Shown piece by piece: positions 25,089-33,679 of a stretch of DNA of 36,642 nt (its first letter is position 1; every line of letters begins with the position of its first letter). The translations under genes were made by a program, and so were the position numbers. Origin of the DNA: Bathymodiolus brooksi methanotrophic gill symbiont (GTDB lineage: Bacteria > Pseudomonadota > Gammaproteobacteria > Methylococcales > Methylomonadaceae); NCBI GenBank assembly GCA_020996635.1, contig JAJJBE010000127.1, positions 1-36,642 on the forward strand, in the 5' to 3' direction. Below the pieces are notes generated by a model that worked only from the letters and a program-made list of their open reading frames with translations, was not told where the DNA came from and did no database searches.

Positions 25089-27578
25089 ATGAAAAAGAAA
25101 CATACCGCTGCTCCAACAGATCCAGACATACTTGAGCAGCAAGCTCAGGCGAAGTTAAGTGCTGGTAAATATAAAGAGGCGATTGGACTTTATAAGAAAT
25201 TATTGCAAGCTTCTGATAGTAGTGAATGGCATAAGAAACTAGCTTATTGTTATGTGCAGCGTGCATCGGCTTTGGCAGCAAAAGGTATGGTTAAAGAAGC
25301 TGTTGTATTGTGGGAGAATCACCGCCAACATACACAAGCGCCTTATGATGCGTATGATCAATATCTTATTTGGCTGATTTTGAGTAAAAATAAAGTTGGC
25401 ATTCAGGAAAATATTCAGCAATTATCAGCGCAGCAACTAGATAAAGAGTATCCCGAATTAGCGGCTGTATTGGGTTTGTTAACACTGACTGAATACCCTG
25501 AATTCGCGTTAGATTTGCCGCAAGACTCTACTTTTATCGCACACTTTCAGCTGGTGAAAGTGGCATTGCAGGCTTATCAAGATAATAATCAAACAAAGCT
25601 AGACAAAAGCTTAAAGCAATTACCGTATCGCTCGGCTTTTAGAGATTTACGGACTGTGCTAAATGCTTTGATAGCTTTGCCAAACTCAGTAGAGCAGGCT
25701 CAGGCACTGTTAGCTAAGATTTCGGAGCATTCAGCTTATTCTGGCTTTGCTCGGTTATTATTAGTAAGTACTTTTGACGGTGCTGAAGTTAGCAAAAGCC
25801 TAGTTGAGCTTAATCACAGGCAACGCAATATTATTGCTAATATTAAAGGTTTTAATAAAAGTCAGCTTGAGTTTCTGGAGCACTTAACACGTCAGCATGA
25901 TCGTTTATCAGATAAGGTAAAGTTTAATATGGCGATTCAGTATCAATCTCTATGCGGTACAGAACTAGCGAAAGATTATTGTCAGCAGATTTTGGCTAGT
26001 TACCCCGCAGGTCATAAAGACTTTAAAAAGAGTTTTGGTGCAGCTGATGAGTTCGAAGAGAATCGTATTAAGGCTTTATTGTGCGAGCAGGAAGGGGATA
26101 CTTACAATGCGGACTATTATTGGCGCCTTTGTATTAACGAGTTAATTGGTCAACGTGCTGAGGAGAACGGTTTAAAAATAGCGCTGATATTACGGCATCT
26201 CAGTAAGCGAGAAGAGCCTGCTGAGCAAACAGAATTATTGATTGAAAGTTTGCAATATGATGCTGAGGATCGCGACATTTATCTGCAGATTTTGAGTTAT
26301 TACCAGCAAGCAGGGCTGACTAAGGATTATAAACTTTGGTTGACTAAAACGCTGGAAAAGTTCCCACAAGATATTGATGTGCTCATGCAGGCAGCGCAAG
26401 AGGCAACGCGCAATAAGACGTATAAGAAAGCCAGTCAATATGCGACGAAAATATTAAAAATCGACCCACTGAATACTTTTGCCAAGCAGACTTTGTTTTC
26501 CAGCCATTTAGCGCATGCACGTCGTTTGATGCATGAAAAATCTTATCGTTTGGTAGAAAAGGAAATTGTCTCAGCGGAAGCATTAAATATTGGTAAATCC
26601 TATGCTAGGCAAACGCAGCTTATGCGCGCGCTGCTTTATTTTGCTAACGAAGATAAAGTGCAGGGCCTACCACTAATCGTTGCTGCCTTAGAGCGCTTAC
26701 ATGCAGATCCCGTTAATATGCATTTTCATGCCAGCATGGAGCTCTTGTCTGTTGGTTTGCCAGTCGCTACTATTTTACGTGCCTTGCCGCCAGCGAAAGA
26801 TCATTTGTTTTCGGAGTCAGAATTCACTCAGTTTATGCAACTGCTAGAGCAGTTTATGAATGAGTTTGATAATAACGAACAAATACATAAGGCGTTAGAA
26901 AAAGTGAAAGCGCCACTGAAAAAATCCCTAACAAGCCAGGATTTTGCAGAACCTACTTTACTTAGATTATGCAAAATATTAGAAAAGCTCCAACATTTTG
27001 AGCTATTACGCCATTGTGCCAAACTCGCTTTTGCTAAATGGAAAAAACCTATTTGGCTATATTATCGCGTTTATTCGGGCAATAATGGTCAGCCTGAAGA
27101 CTGTACGTTTAGGGAGGTGATGAGTTTGCAGTATTATCATGAGCAAGCGATGCAGAATAAGGATTTCCAGGCCGGTATGTTGCTGGAAAAACTGCTAGAC
27201 CGGTATTATCAAGTGCATCCGCAGAGTAGTATGAGCTTTCTTGACAGTTTATTTGGTATAGATGAAGAGGAGGACGATGAGCTCAATCGTATGGACGCAT
27301 TATTTTCTCATATCCCTGATGAAGTATTGATTAAACTGAACAAAACCATTGAGTCCTTATCTAAAAAGACGAGTATTGAGCAGGTAGCTATTGATTTGAT
27401 GCAATCTGTTGGCAATAACCAAAATATTATGATGGCTATTATGGAAGACCCTGAGTTATTTTCTGCGCTGATGGTTGTTAAGTCGGCCGACAAATTAGGT
27501 ATTAATATTGATGTTAGTATTGATGATGTACTTAAGTGTTTCGGTGTCGGTAAAAATACTGGCTCTTTTCCTTTTTAA
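25089..27578 (+). CDS. Large TPR/helical-repeat protein heading an Hsp70 operon
   Basis: 829 residues, soluble and almost wholly alpha-helical. TPR-like repeats are clearest at the N-terminus (LEQQAQAKLSAGKYKEAIGL, then WHKKLAYCYVQRASAL and AKGMVKEAVVLWENH) and in the middle (LMQAAQEATRNKTYKKASQY, with ATKILKIDPLN). The C-terminus has an acidic stretch (DEEEDDELNRMD, about 719-730). There is no signal peptide or enzyme motif. It is 12 bp upstream of a J-domain gene, so it is probably a scaffold or client-binding arm of the chaperone unit. The exact family is not known to me. Confidence 0.75.
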   Translation: MKKKHTAAPTDPDILEQQAQAKLSAGKYKEAIGLYKKLLQASDSSEWHKKLAYCYVQRASALAAKGMVKEAVVLWENHRQHTQAPYDAYDQYLIWLILSKNKVGIQENIQQLSAQQLDKEYPELAAVLGLLTLTEYPEFALDLPQDSTFIAHFQLVKVALQAYQDNNQTKLDKSLKQLPYRSAFRDLRTVLNALIALPNSVEQAQALLAKISEHSAYSGFARLLLVSTFDGAEVSKSLVELNHRQRNIIANIKGFNKSQLEFLEHLTRQHDRLSDKVKFNMAIQYQSLCGTELAKDYCQQILASYPAGHKDFKKSFGAADEFEENRIKALLCEQEGDTYNADYYWRLCINELIGQRAEENGLKIALILRHLSKREEPAEQTELLIESLQYDAEDRDIYLQILSYYQQAGLTKDYKLWLTKTLEKFPQDIDVLMQAAQEATRNKTYKKASQYATKILKIDPLNTFAKQTLFSSHLAHARRLMHEKSYRLVEKEIVSAEALNIGKSYARQTQLMRALLYFANEDKVQGLPLIVAALERLHADPVNMHFHASMELLSVGLPVATILRALPPAKDHLFSESEFTQFMQLLEQFMNEFDNNEQIHKALEKVKAPLKKSLTSQDFAEPTLLRLCKILEKLQHFELLRHCAKLAFAKWKKPIWLYYRVYSGNNGQPEDCTFREVMSLQYYHEQAMQNKDFQAGMLLEKLLDRYYQVHPQSSMSFLDSLFGIDEEEDDELNRMDALFSHIPDEVLIKLNKTIESLSKKTSIEQVAIDLMQSVGNNQNIMMAIMEDPELFSALMVVKSADKLGINIDVSIDDVLKCFGVGKNTGSFPF

Positions 27579-27590
27579 TTGGGTACTGTT

Positions 27591-27926
27591 ATGAATACAG
27601 CTTATGAAATCTTAGATGTTACAACAATAGCAAATGATGTTGAAATTAAACAGGCCTATTTGCGACAAGTAAAAAACAATCCCCCCGATCGTGATCAAGA
27701 GAAATTTCAGTTAATTCACAATGCTTATAGTGCAATTAAAGATCATAAAAGCCGCGTAAGTCATGCTTTATTTGCATTGCCGAAGAGAAGTTTCGACGTT
27801 CTAGTTGATCAAATATTACAGACTGAACAGCCTGCAAACCTTAGTGCGGAATATTTCAATCAACTATTAAGCGCTAGCATTGATGAAACGACGCTTTTAA
27901 ATGCCACTGCTACCCCTGAAAAATAA
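27591..27926 (+). CDS. J-domain protein with PPD in place of HPD
   Basis: 111 residues from ATG 27591; the longer frame from TTG 27579 is less likely. It has the J-domain outline: AYEILDV, EIKQAYLRQVK, then PPD at 31-33, KFQLIHNAYSAIKDHKSR. The invariant histidine of HPD, needed to stimulate Hsp70 ATPase in ordinary J-proteins, is proline here. There is no Gly/Phe or zinc-finger region. Its TAA overlaps the next ATG (TAATG), so it is coupled to the GrpE-like gene. It may bind its dedicated Hsp70 in an unusual way. Confidence 0.85.
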   Translation: MNTAYEILDVTTIANDVEIKQAYLRQVKNNPPDRDQEKFQLIHNAYSAIKDHKSRVSHALFALPKRSFDVLVDQILQTEQPANLSAEYFNQLLSASIDETTLLNATATPEK

Positions 27927-28585
27927 TGAGCACAGAAGAACAGAAAAACGAATTATTGGAAGATTTCCAAACATATTTAGAGCAGAACAATCTTGACTCT
28001 TTGGCAGCTCAGCCGCAACCAGACTTAAATAGTTTACTCAGTGAAATGACCGGCCTAAAAACCGAAGTAAAGGCAGAGGCAAGGCAATTTAAAAGCACTT
28101 TAGACACCTTAAGCTCGGCGCTAACGACTGTTCAAGAGGACAATAAAACCTTAGCAGCAGAATTACTTGCCTACGGCCAACGCTTGGAACAGCAGCAAGA
28201 GAAACTGATGCGTACTATGTTATTACAAATGGTCGATATGTATGATCGTTTAAATACAGGGGTAGCCGTGTTACAAAATTATCAGCCAGTAAATCGCTTG
28301 TTTAAAAAGTCTAGGCCGAAAGATGTGCATTTTATTGAGCGCTTTAAAGAAGGACAGCTGATGACTTTGAAGCGTTTTGAGCAAACATTATCAGAGCATC
28401 AAGTGCGAGTAATTGATTGCGTGGGTAAGCGACTTGATCCAGTGACTATGAGCGCGATAGAAACGGAGCAGGATGCCATGCAAGAAAATGGCATTGTGTT
28501 ACAAGAATTACGCACTGGCTTTTTATTTAAAGACCAGGTACTGCGTTTAGCAGAAGTTAAAGTAAACAAAATTAATCGTGGGTAA
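27926..28585 (+). CDS. GrpE-like nucleotide exchange factor
   Basis: 219 residues. A long N-terminal coiled-coil helix (about 40-105, rich in E, K, Q, L) leads into the GrpE core, with LQMVDMYDRLNTGVAVL and the C-terminal beta domain VIDCVGKRLDPVTMSAIETE, then GIVLQELRTGFLFKDQVLRL and AEVKVNK. This is the GrpE pattern (DP..M, V..E...G....VLR.A.V.V). It is diverged and longer at the N-terminus than the housekeeping GrpE. It would drive ADP release from the Hsp70 encoded next. Confidence 0.85.
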   Translation: MSTEEQKNELLEDFQTYLEQNNLDSLAAQPQPDLNSLLSEMTGLKTEVKAEARQFKSTLDTLSSALTTVQEDNKTLAAELLAYGQRLEQQQEKLMRTMLLQMVDMYDRLNTGVAVLQNYQPVNRLFKKSRPKDVHFIERFKEGQLMTLKRFEQTLSEHQVRVIDCVGKRLDPVTMSAIETEQDAMQENGIVLQELRTGFLFKDQVLRLAEVKVNKINRG

Positions 28586-28589
28586 GCAC

Positions 28590-30350
28590 ATGAGCGAAAT
28601 TATTATTGGTATAGATTTAGGAACAACCAACTCAGAAGTGTCGATTGTCGAGCAAGGCAAAGTCACCGTTATTATGGATGGCGACAAAAAAATGTTGGCC
28701 TCTTTTGTGGGGATTGATGATACGGGTCAGCTTATTCTCGGTGAAACGGCGCGCAATCAATACTTGGTTTATCCAGAGAGAACCATTAAATCTATTAAGC
28801 GTTTAATGGGGCAAGAGTCGCAAGTGGTCTTAGCTGACCAAGCTTATACGCCACAAGAGATTTCCGCGATTATTCTTACGCGTTTAAAAGGCATAGCGGA
28901 ACAATATCTAGGTCAAGCAGTCACTAAAGCCGTGATTACCGTGCCAGCTTATTTCTCTGATGCGCAGCGCCAAGCAACTCATGAAGCGGGTGAGATTGCT
29001 GGATTAGAAGTCGTGCGAATGATTAATGAGCCAACGGCTGCGGCATTGGCTTATGGTGCTATGCAAGCTGAAGCGAAACAGGTGCTTGTTTATGATTTAG
29101 GCGGTGGAACTTTTGATGTTTCTGTCGTTAATATGCAAGATGGTGTGGTTGAGGTTCTTTCGAGTCATGGCGATAATCATCTCGGTGGCGATGATTTTGA
29201 TCAGCAAATTATCGAATATTTAATTGATCATATACAAGAGACCCATGGCGTTGATGTACGCAAGCATAGTAAAGCGATGGCGCGACTTACGCGTGCAGCG
29301 GAAGAGGCAAAGTTCTTATTGTCTGATCAACCTTATGCACAAATTGATGAAGAGCATTTATTAGAGCATGAAGGTGCGGCTGTGCATCTTTCTCTTGAGC
29401 TATCTAGAATGGCTTACGAGGAAATGATCGAAGACTATATTAATGCGACGATAGATGCCACGCATATCGCTTTAAAAGGTGCAAAATTAACCGCATCGGA
29501 TATAGATGAAGTTATTCTAGTGGGCGGTTCTACGCGTACGCCGTGCGTTCGTGAACGCTTGTTTAATGAATTTGGTTTTGAACCGCATAGCGAAGTCGAT
29601 CCTGATTTATGCGTTACCATGGGAGCAGCAATACAGGCCGCGATGATTAGTGGCCAAGATGTCGATACGGTGCTAGTTGATGTTACGCCGTATACCTATG
29701 GAACCAGTGCTATCGGCGTATTAGATGGCCAACCTTACCCGTTTATGTTTGTGCCGGTCATTCATAAAAATAGTGTTTTACCTAACCGTAAAACCGAAGC
29801 ATTCGCAACCAGTTATGATGGTCAAGATGCGGTTGAAATAAGTATTTATCAAGGTGAAGATCCTGATGCGTTGAATAATGTCAAAATAGGCGAGTTTAGA
29901 GTTGAAGGCTTGCTTGATGTTGTCGCAGGTAATGTGATTACGTTGACTTTAGCTTTAGATTTGAATGGTATTTTAAATGTCTCAGCAGCAGAAAAAGAAA
30001 CGGGATTAGAAAAATCAATTACTATTAAAAATGCCTTATCTCAGTTTGAAGGGGAGTCATTAGATACCGCTAAGCAACGTATTACTTCTTTATTTGGACA
30101 ACTAGATCCACGTATTATTGATGAAGAATCTTTAGAGGTAGATGCTGTTTCTGATGCACCCGAAATTGCAGTCGCTCGTGAGTTAATTAGCAAAGCTGAA
30201 GGCTTATTTGCGCAAGTATCTGATGAAGATAAAGAGGATATGGTAGATTTAATTGAAACTATGACTACTTGTATTGATGCGCAAGATATTAGTGGCTTGG
30301 ATGAGCCAAGCGCACAGTTAACCGATATTATTTATTATTTGGAATCTTGA
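28590..30350 (+). CDS. Hsp70-family chaperone with a short C-terminus
   Basis: 586 residues from ATG 28590, against about 638 for DnaK. The actin-like ATPase domain is complete: IGIDLGTTNSEVSIV, VITVPAYFSDAQRQATHEAG, MINEPTAAALAYG, VYDLGGGTFDVSVV and VILVGGSTRTP. The substrate-binding beta domain follows (VDVTPYTYG..., EISIYQGED...). The helical lid is short and acidic and lacks the long DnaK tail. It is not HscA, as no isc genes flank it. The operon gives it its own TPR protein, J-protein and exchange factor. Confidence 0.93.
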   Translation: MSEIIIGIDLGTTNSEVSIVEQGKVTVIMDGDKKMLASFVGIDDTGQLILGETARNQYLVYPERTIKSIKRLMGQESQVVLADQAYTPQEISAIILTRLKGIAEQYLGQAVTKAVITVPAYFSDAQRQATHEAGEIAGLEVVRMINEPTAAALAYGAMQAEAKQVLVYDLGGGTFDVSVVNMQDGVVEVLSSHGDNHLGGDDFDQQIIEYLIDHIQETHGVDVRKHSKAMARLTRAAEEAKFLLSDQPYAQIDEEHLLEHEGAAVHLSLELSRMAYEEMIEDYINATIDATHIALKGAKLTASDIDEVILVGGSTRTPCVRERLFNEFGFEPHSEVDPDLCVTMGAAIQAAMISGQDVDTVLVDVTPYTYGTSAIGVLDGQPYPFMFVPVIHKNSVLPNRKTEAFATSYDGQDAVEISIYQGEDPDALNNVKIGEFRVEGLLDVVAGNVITLTLALDLNGILNVSAAEKETGLEKSITIKNALSQFEGESLDTAKQRITSLFGQLDPRIIDEESLEVDAVSDAPEIAVARELISKAEGLFAQVSDEDKEDMVDLIETMTTCIDAQDISGLDEPSAQLTDIIYYLES

Positions 30351-30736
30351 TGGAGCGCTGCCCTTGCTGTAATGCACGCTTGAAAGAAGCAGTCACTTGT
30401 CCGCGCTGCCGAGCGGATTTGAGTGCTGTGATTGGCTCAGATCAAGCGGCAGAAAGACACTTAGCTAAGGCAATACAGCAATGGGCAGATGGTGAAAGCG
30501 AGCAAAGTATTCAGACCTTAGTATTTTCTTTAAGCCTAAAAAAAACACAGCTGGCGATGGTATTTCGTGATTTCCTTATCCAGCACTATTATGTAGAGGT
30601 ATTGGAACTACTCGCACAAAAGCATTTTTTATCCGCGAATCAGCGCTGGTACTGTGCTCGTCTATTAGTGCCATACAGCCCCCAGTTACAACAGTTACGT
30701 ATTTTTACAGATTATTTATTAGCGAAGCTAATATAA
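30350..30736 (+). CDS. Zinc-ribbon protein closing the chaperone operon
   Basis: 128 residues. The ATG overlaps the Hsp70 stop (TGATG). The N-terminus has four cysteines in CPCC and CPRC (C4, C7, C17, C20), a zinc ribbon. The remaining 100 residues are helical (ERHLAKAIQQWADGESEQSI and FRDFLIQHYYVEVLELLAQK). There is no known enzyme motif. It may be an adaptor that brings clients or ribosomes to the Hsp70, by inference from its operon. Confidence 0.75.
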   Translation: MERCPCCNARLKEAVTCPRCRADLSAVIGSDQAAERHLAKAIQQWADGESEQSIQTLVFSLSLKKTQLAMVFRDFLIQHYYVEVLELLAQKHFLSANQRWYCARLLVPYSPQLQQLRIFTDYLLAKLI

Positions 30737-30759
30737 ATAGATTCAAGCTAGTAGCAAGA

Positions 30760-30840
30760 TATTACCGTTCCCATTTAAGTGGATTACAGTATTTTCAACT
30801 ATCGAAAATAGACAAGTTTATTTAAATGGGAGCTGTAATA
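30760..30840. repeat. Nested inverted repeat after the chaperone operon
   Basis: The outer arms (30760-30778 and 30822-30840) are 19 bp with two mismatches (TATTACCGTTCCCATTTAA). An inner 7-bp stem, TATTTTC and GAAAATA, is at 30790-30810. It could fold as a cruciform or long RNA hairpin. It may act as the operon terminator although there is no T run, or be a small palindromic repeat element. Confidence 0.55.
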
Positions 30841-30974
30841 GTTTGTCCCTACTCTTATTTTTACATGATTCTTTGCTAGTTGCTCTGCTTCATGAAATAT
30901 GGAGGCCCTGCCACAATCTTAAATTCAATTCTACAATTTTCGGCATATAAAACACAGTTATTCCATGCCCGCTC

Positions 30975-31304
30975 CTAAAGAACTTTAGGCTGAATAGTTA
31001 TTTTGTTTTTTTGAATAATAGCCTGAAATGTCTCCGTGACTGCGGCCCAATCCACAATATCAACTCTGTACGGCAAGTCAGACTCATCAAAAGCTTCTTT
31101 CAATGTTGCGTAGTCATATAATGACAAGGGTTTGTCAGATAAAACAGCTATATCTAAATCAGAGTACTTTTTTGCCCGCCCATTAACACGCGAGCCAAAT
31201 GCCCAGACAGCATAATTAGGCACTAACTTAGCTAATATGCGACTAACGACCTGCCAGTCTTCAGGCTTAATGTCTAAAACAGCTTTTACTGCCAAATAAT
31301 CCAT
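30975..31304 (-). CDS. mntA: MNT-family minimal nucleotidyltransferase (antitoxin of a HEPN/MNT pair)
   Basis: 109 residues. The nucleotidyltransferase motif FGSRVNGRAKKYSDLDIAVL (36-55) supplies G37-S38 and the metal-binding D49 and D51, with the third acid D82 in VDIVDW. In HEPN/MNT systems this protein adenylylates and silences the HEPN RNase. The HEPN partner is upstream on the same strand at 31608-32012, but about 300 bp of ORF-less DNA separates them. GAGATAAGT before the ATG gives it its own ribosome site. A 7-bp hairpin overlaps its stop. Confidence 0.88.
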   Translation of the reverse strand: MDYLAVKAVLDIKPEDWQVVSRILAKLVPNYAVWAFGSRVNGRAKKYSDLDIAVLSDKPLSLYDYATLKEAFDESDLPYRVDIVDWAAVTETFQAIIQKNKITIQPKVL

Positions 31305-31317
31305 ACTTATCTCAGTT

Positions 31318-31617
31318 ATCGAACTAACTGTAGGCGCGCCATTCCTACTTCATGAAACATTGGGGTGTCCTATCGCCAATCTTCATTCAGCACGGAGCGA
31401 TTTATGGGAGCCCCAGTTCGTCCTGCGTCCAACTCAACTACGCAAAAAACACTGCTTCGTTAAGTCTACCTCAAATGACTTGACGGCTGTCGGGATAACT
31501 ACTTGCCTCCTGAGCGAACTGACCAGTTCACTTCGGATTGGCGAATTTCCCTGTCGCCTACTGCGGACTAAAAATCATCACTTCGCTGCGCTCCGTTTCC
31601 CTGATTTTCAGCGGTGG
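31318..31617. repeat. ORF-less insertion between the HEPN and MNT genes
   Basis: About 300 bp that are visibly less AT-rich than the flanks. Only spurious open frames are present. It has short dyads and the line CTTCATGAAACATTGGGGTG at 31350, which resembles CTTCATGAAATATGGAGGCC at 30889, so a diverged repeat may flank the MNT gene. It seems to have replaced the last codons of the HEPN gene. Exact ends and target duplication are not clear. Probably a non-autonomous genomic repeat. Confidence 0.5.
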
Positions 31618-32012
31618 TACAAGTATTTTGCTTCTACTAAAAAATCTGGCGTAATTAAATAAACCTGCTCAGCCTTATCTAGATCATAAGTATGGCTACT
31701 TTCATTTCTTGCTTGCCGGTATTCTTTCCATTTTCGCCAATCAGAACGCAGTAATCCTTGCTCACTCCCCGCTCTAATTAAGTTCTGAAATGATTGAATA
31801 TCCAGCGCATCTGCACTGGCTGCATTGAATTCTATATAGCGCCTTAACATCTTATGACTTAGCTCATAAGTAAACCCAAAACATTGAATAACCAAGTTTC
31901 TTAATTGTTCAAATAGCCCTGAATCCTGTTTAGCCATTTCAGAATTAGCATACTGTAAGCTTATTTCCAGCTGGTTAATGACTTTTTCTAAAGGAGTATA
32001 GTCAATATCCAT
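31608..32012 (-). CDS. hepT: HEPN-domain toxin, HI0074-like (partner of the MNT protein)
   Basis: 134 residues, all alpha-helical. The HEPN RNase motif RNxxxH is intact in ARNESSHTYDL (R102, N103, H107), after FGFTYELSHKMLRRYIEF and LLRSDWRKWKEYR. It matches the nucleotidyltransferase substrate-binding protein family (HI0074). It ends in YLYHR, where the last few residues seem to come from the inserted element, so the C-terminus is slightly shortened. TGAGGCG precedes the ATG. It follows hisH by 33 bp, where hisA would be expected. Confidence 0.85.
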   Translation of the reverse strand: MDIDYTPLEKVINQLEISLQYANSEMAKQDSGLFEQLRNLVIQCFGFTYELSHKMLRRYIEFNAASADALDIQSFQNLIRAGSEQGLLRSDWRKWKEYRQARNESSHTYDLDKAEQVYLITPDFLVEAKYLYHR

Positions 32013-32045
32013 TCAACGCCTCATTAAGAGTGACCACCGAAGCGG

Positions 32046-32687
32046 CTACGCTTGACCATCCCAACGTAAAAAGTTACTTAATAACTGCAAGCCAGCTGTA
32101 TGGCTCTTTTCAGGGTGAAACTGTGTGGCAAAAATATTATCTTTAGCAATGGCACAGGCAAACTCATTAGGATATTCAGTGCTTGCTGCAATATGTTGAT
32201 TATTATCAGGCTGCGCAAAGTAGCTATGTACAAAATAAAAATGACTATTTTGTGGAATATTAGCCCATAACGGGTGCTCATGTTGATGCATTTGATTCCA
32301 GCCCACATGCGGAATTTTTAAGCGTTCACCTTTTGCATCCAACAAGCCATTGGCAAAATGCTTTACCGAACCAGGAATTAAATTCAGGCTTTCAATACCA
32401 CCATTTTCTTCACTCGACGTTAATAATGCCTGCATACCTAAGCAAACCCCTAGAAAAGGCTTATTTTTTGCCACGATAGAAATAACATCGATTAATTCAT
32501 TTTCCTGCAAAGCAGCCATGCATTCTCGCATTGCCCCCACACCCGGCAAGACAACGCGGTCTGCGGCTAAAATAGACTGTTTATCAGAGACAACCAGAAC
32601 GGTTACTTCAGGTGCTGCATGTTGTAAAGCTTTAGCAATGGAGTGTAAATTCCCCATGCCATAATCAATAACGGCTACGGATGACAT
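32046..32687 (-). CDS. hisH: Imidazole glycerol phosphate synthase, glutaminase subunit HisH
   Basis: 213 residues. It releases ammonia from glutamine and passes it to HisF in histidine synthesis. The catalytic triad is visible: C82 in GVCLGMQAL, H191 and E193 in FHPEKS. The start is VAVIDYGMGNLHSIAKAL, as usual. It lies downstream of hisB on the same strand with 138 bp between them. hisA and hisF are not next to it here. Confidence 0.97.
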   Translation of the reverse strand: MSSVAVIDYGMGNLHSIAKALQHAAPEVTVLVVSDKQSILAADRVVLPGVGAMRECMAALQENELIDVISIVAKNKPFLGVCLGMQALLTSSEENGGIESLNLIPGSVKHFANGLLDAKGERLKIPHVGWNQMHQHEHPLWANIPQNSHFYFVHSYFAQPDNNQHIAASTEYPNEFACAIAKDNIFATQFHPEKSHTAGLQLLSNFLRWDGQA

Positions 32688-32758
32688 TAGTTATAAGTAA
32701 AGTGGTGAGAAAGAATGCATTTATATTGATTTTCCAAAAAATTTTCATAATCTAAGTA

Positions 32759-32802
32759 ATGCGGTGAGTTTCGTAAAAAACGCTCTACTCATCCTACGAA
32801 AA
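32759..32802. repeat. Repeat-like inverted element between hisB and hisH
   Basis: TTTCGTA (32769-32775) and TACGAAA (32795-32801) flank AAAAACGCTCTACTCATCC. It resembles a short dispersed repeat found in many proteobacterial genomes (GTAGGATG...CGAAA type). The identification is from memory. Confidence 0.4.
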
Positions 32803-32825
32803 TATAGATGAAATTATTGGAATAC

Positions 32826-33419
32826 TTATAAAACGCCTTTAGTGGACGGCATAATACCTGCCATCCGAGGATCTTCGGTTAATGCCATACGTACAGCACG
32901 TCCAAAGGCTTTAAAAACTGTTTCAGCAATATGATGTGCATTACGCCCTTTTAGACTGTCTATATGCAAAGAAACGCCTGCATAATTAACAAAACCTTGG
33001 AAGAATTCACGAAATAAATCCACATCAAAACTACCAATCATTTCACGAGGAAAATCTACCTCGTAATACAAGCCTGGGCGGCCTGAGAAATCAATCACGA
33101 CACGTGATAAAGCCTCATCCAATGGCACATAAGCATGACCATAACGATACAGGCCTTTTTTATTGCCCACTGCTTGAGCAAAAGCTTGCCCTAAAGTAAT
33201 TCCAATATCTTCAACCGTATGATGATCATCAATTTTTAAATCACCATCACAATAAACATCCATATCAATCATGCCATGACGCGCTATTTGATCTAGCATA
33301 TGGTCTAAAAATGGCACGCCCGTTTCAAAGTTAGCTTTGCCCGTGCCATCAAGGTTAATTGTAATACGGATTTTAGTTTCTAGCGTGTTGCGCTCAACAC
33401 TTACAATTCTATCTGTCAT
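32826..33419 (-). CDS. hisB: Imidazoleglycerol-phosphate dehydratase
   Basis: 197 residues, a monofunctional HisB without the phosphatase domain. It dehydrates imidazole glycerol phosphate in histidine synthesis. The manganese-binding motifs are present: [24 protein letters not shown] and the later [14 protein letters not shown]. The start is RKTKIxI-like ([20 protein letters not shown]). Confidence 0.97.
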   Translation of the reverse strand: MTDRIVSVERNTLETKIRITINLDGTGKANFETGVPFLDHMLDQIARHGMIDMDVYCDGDLKIDDHHTVEDIGITLGQAFAQAVGNKKGLYRYGHAYVPLDEALSRVVIDFSGRPGLYYEVDFPREMIGSFDVDLFREFFQGFVNYAGVSLHIDSLKGRNAHHIAETVFKAFGRAVRMALTEDPRMAGIMPSTKGVL

Positions 33420-33463
33420 GTTTTAAATAATTTAAAAATAGGAAACAAACAGACTTAAGTTAA

Positions 33464-33679
33464 TTAAGCCGCATGTTCATGTTGTTGGATTATCTTAGAT
33501 AATGCTCTTAATGCATCATTAACGGATTTGGTGCTTGGGAATATTTCAGCAACATCAGGATCCAATAAAACTAATCTAGCATCCTTCTGGTATTCCTTTG
33601 CATACCTCCCACGAACACCTTCAGGCATCTTAGAAAAATCATACTCGTGTTGCAAATCATCACTATTGTCCTGACTCAT
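33464..33679 (-). CDS. brnA: BrnA-like antitoxin
   Basis: 71 residues, the second gene of a toxin-antitoxin pair, overlapping the toxin gene by 17 bp. The C-terminal half (PDVAEIFPSTKSVNDALRAL) has the Phe-Pro-Ser...Val-Asn-x-Ala-Leu-Arg pattern of BrnA-type antitoxins, which bind the toxin and the promoter DNA. The N-terminus is charged and diverged. Confidence 0.75.
   Translation of the reverse strand: MSQDNSDDLQHEYDFSKMPEGVRGRYAKEYQKDARLVLLDPDVAEIFPSTKSVNDALRALSKIIQQHEHAA

Noticed and set aside
31360..31662. 100-codon plus-strand open frame between the HEPN and MNT genes
   Set aside because: Low-complexity composition with no domain, it overlaps the end of the HEPN gene, and it lies in a repeat-like insertion. 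Likely spurious.
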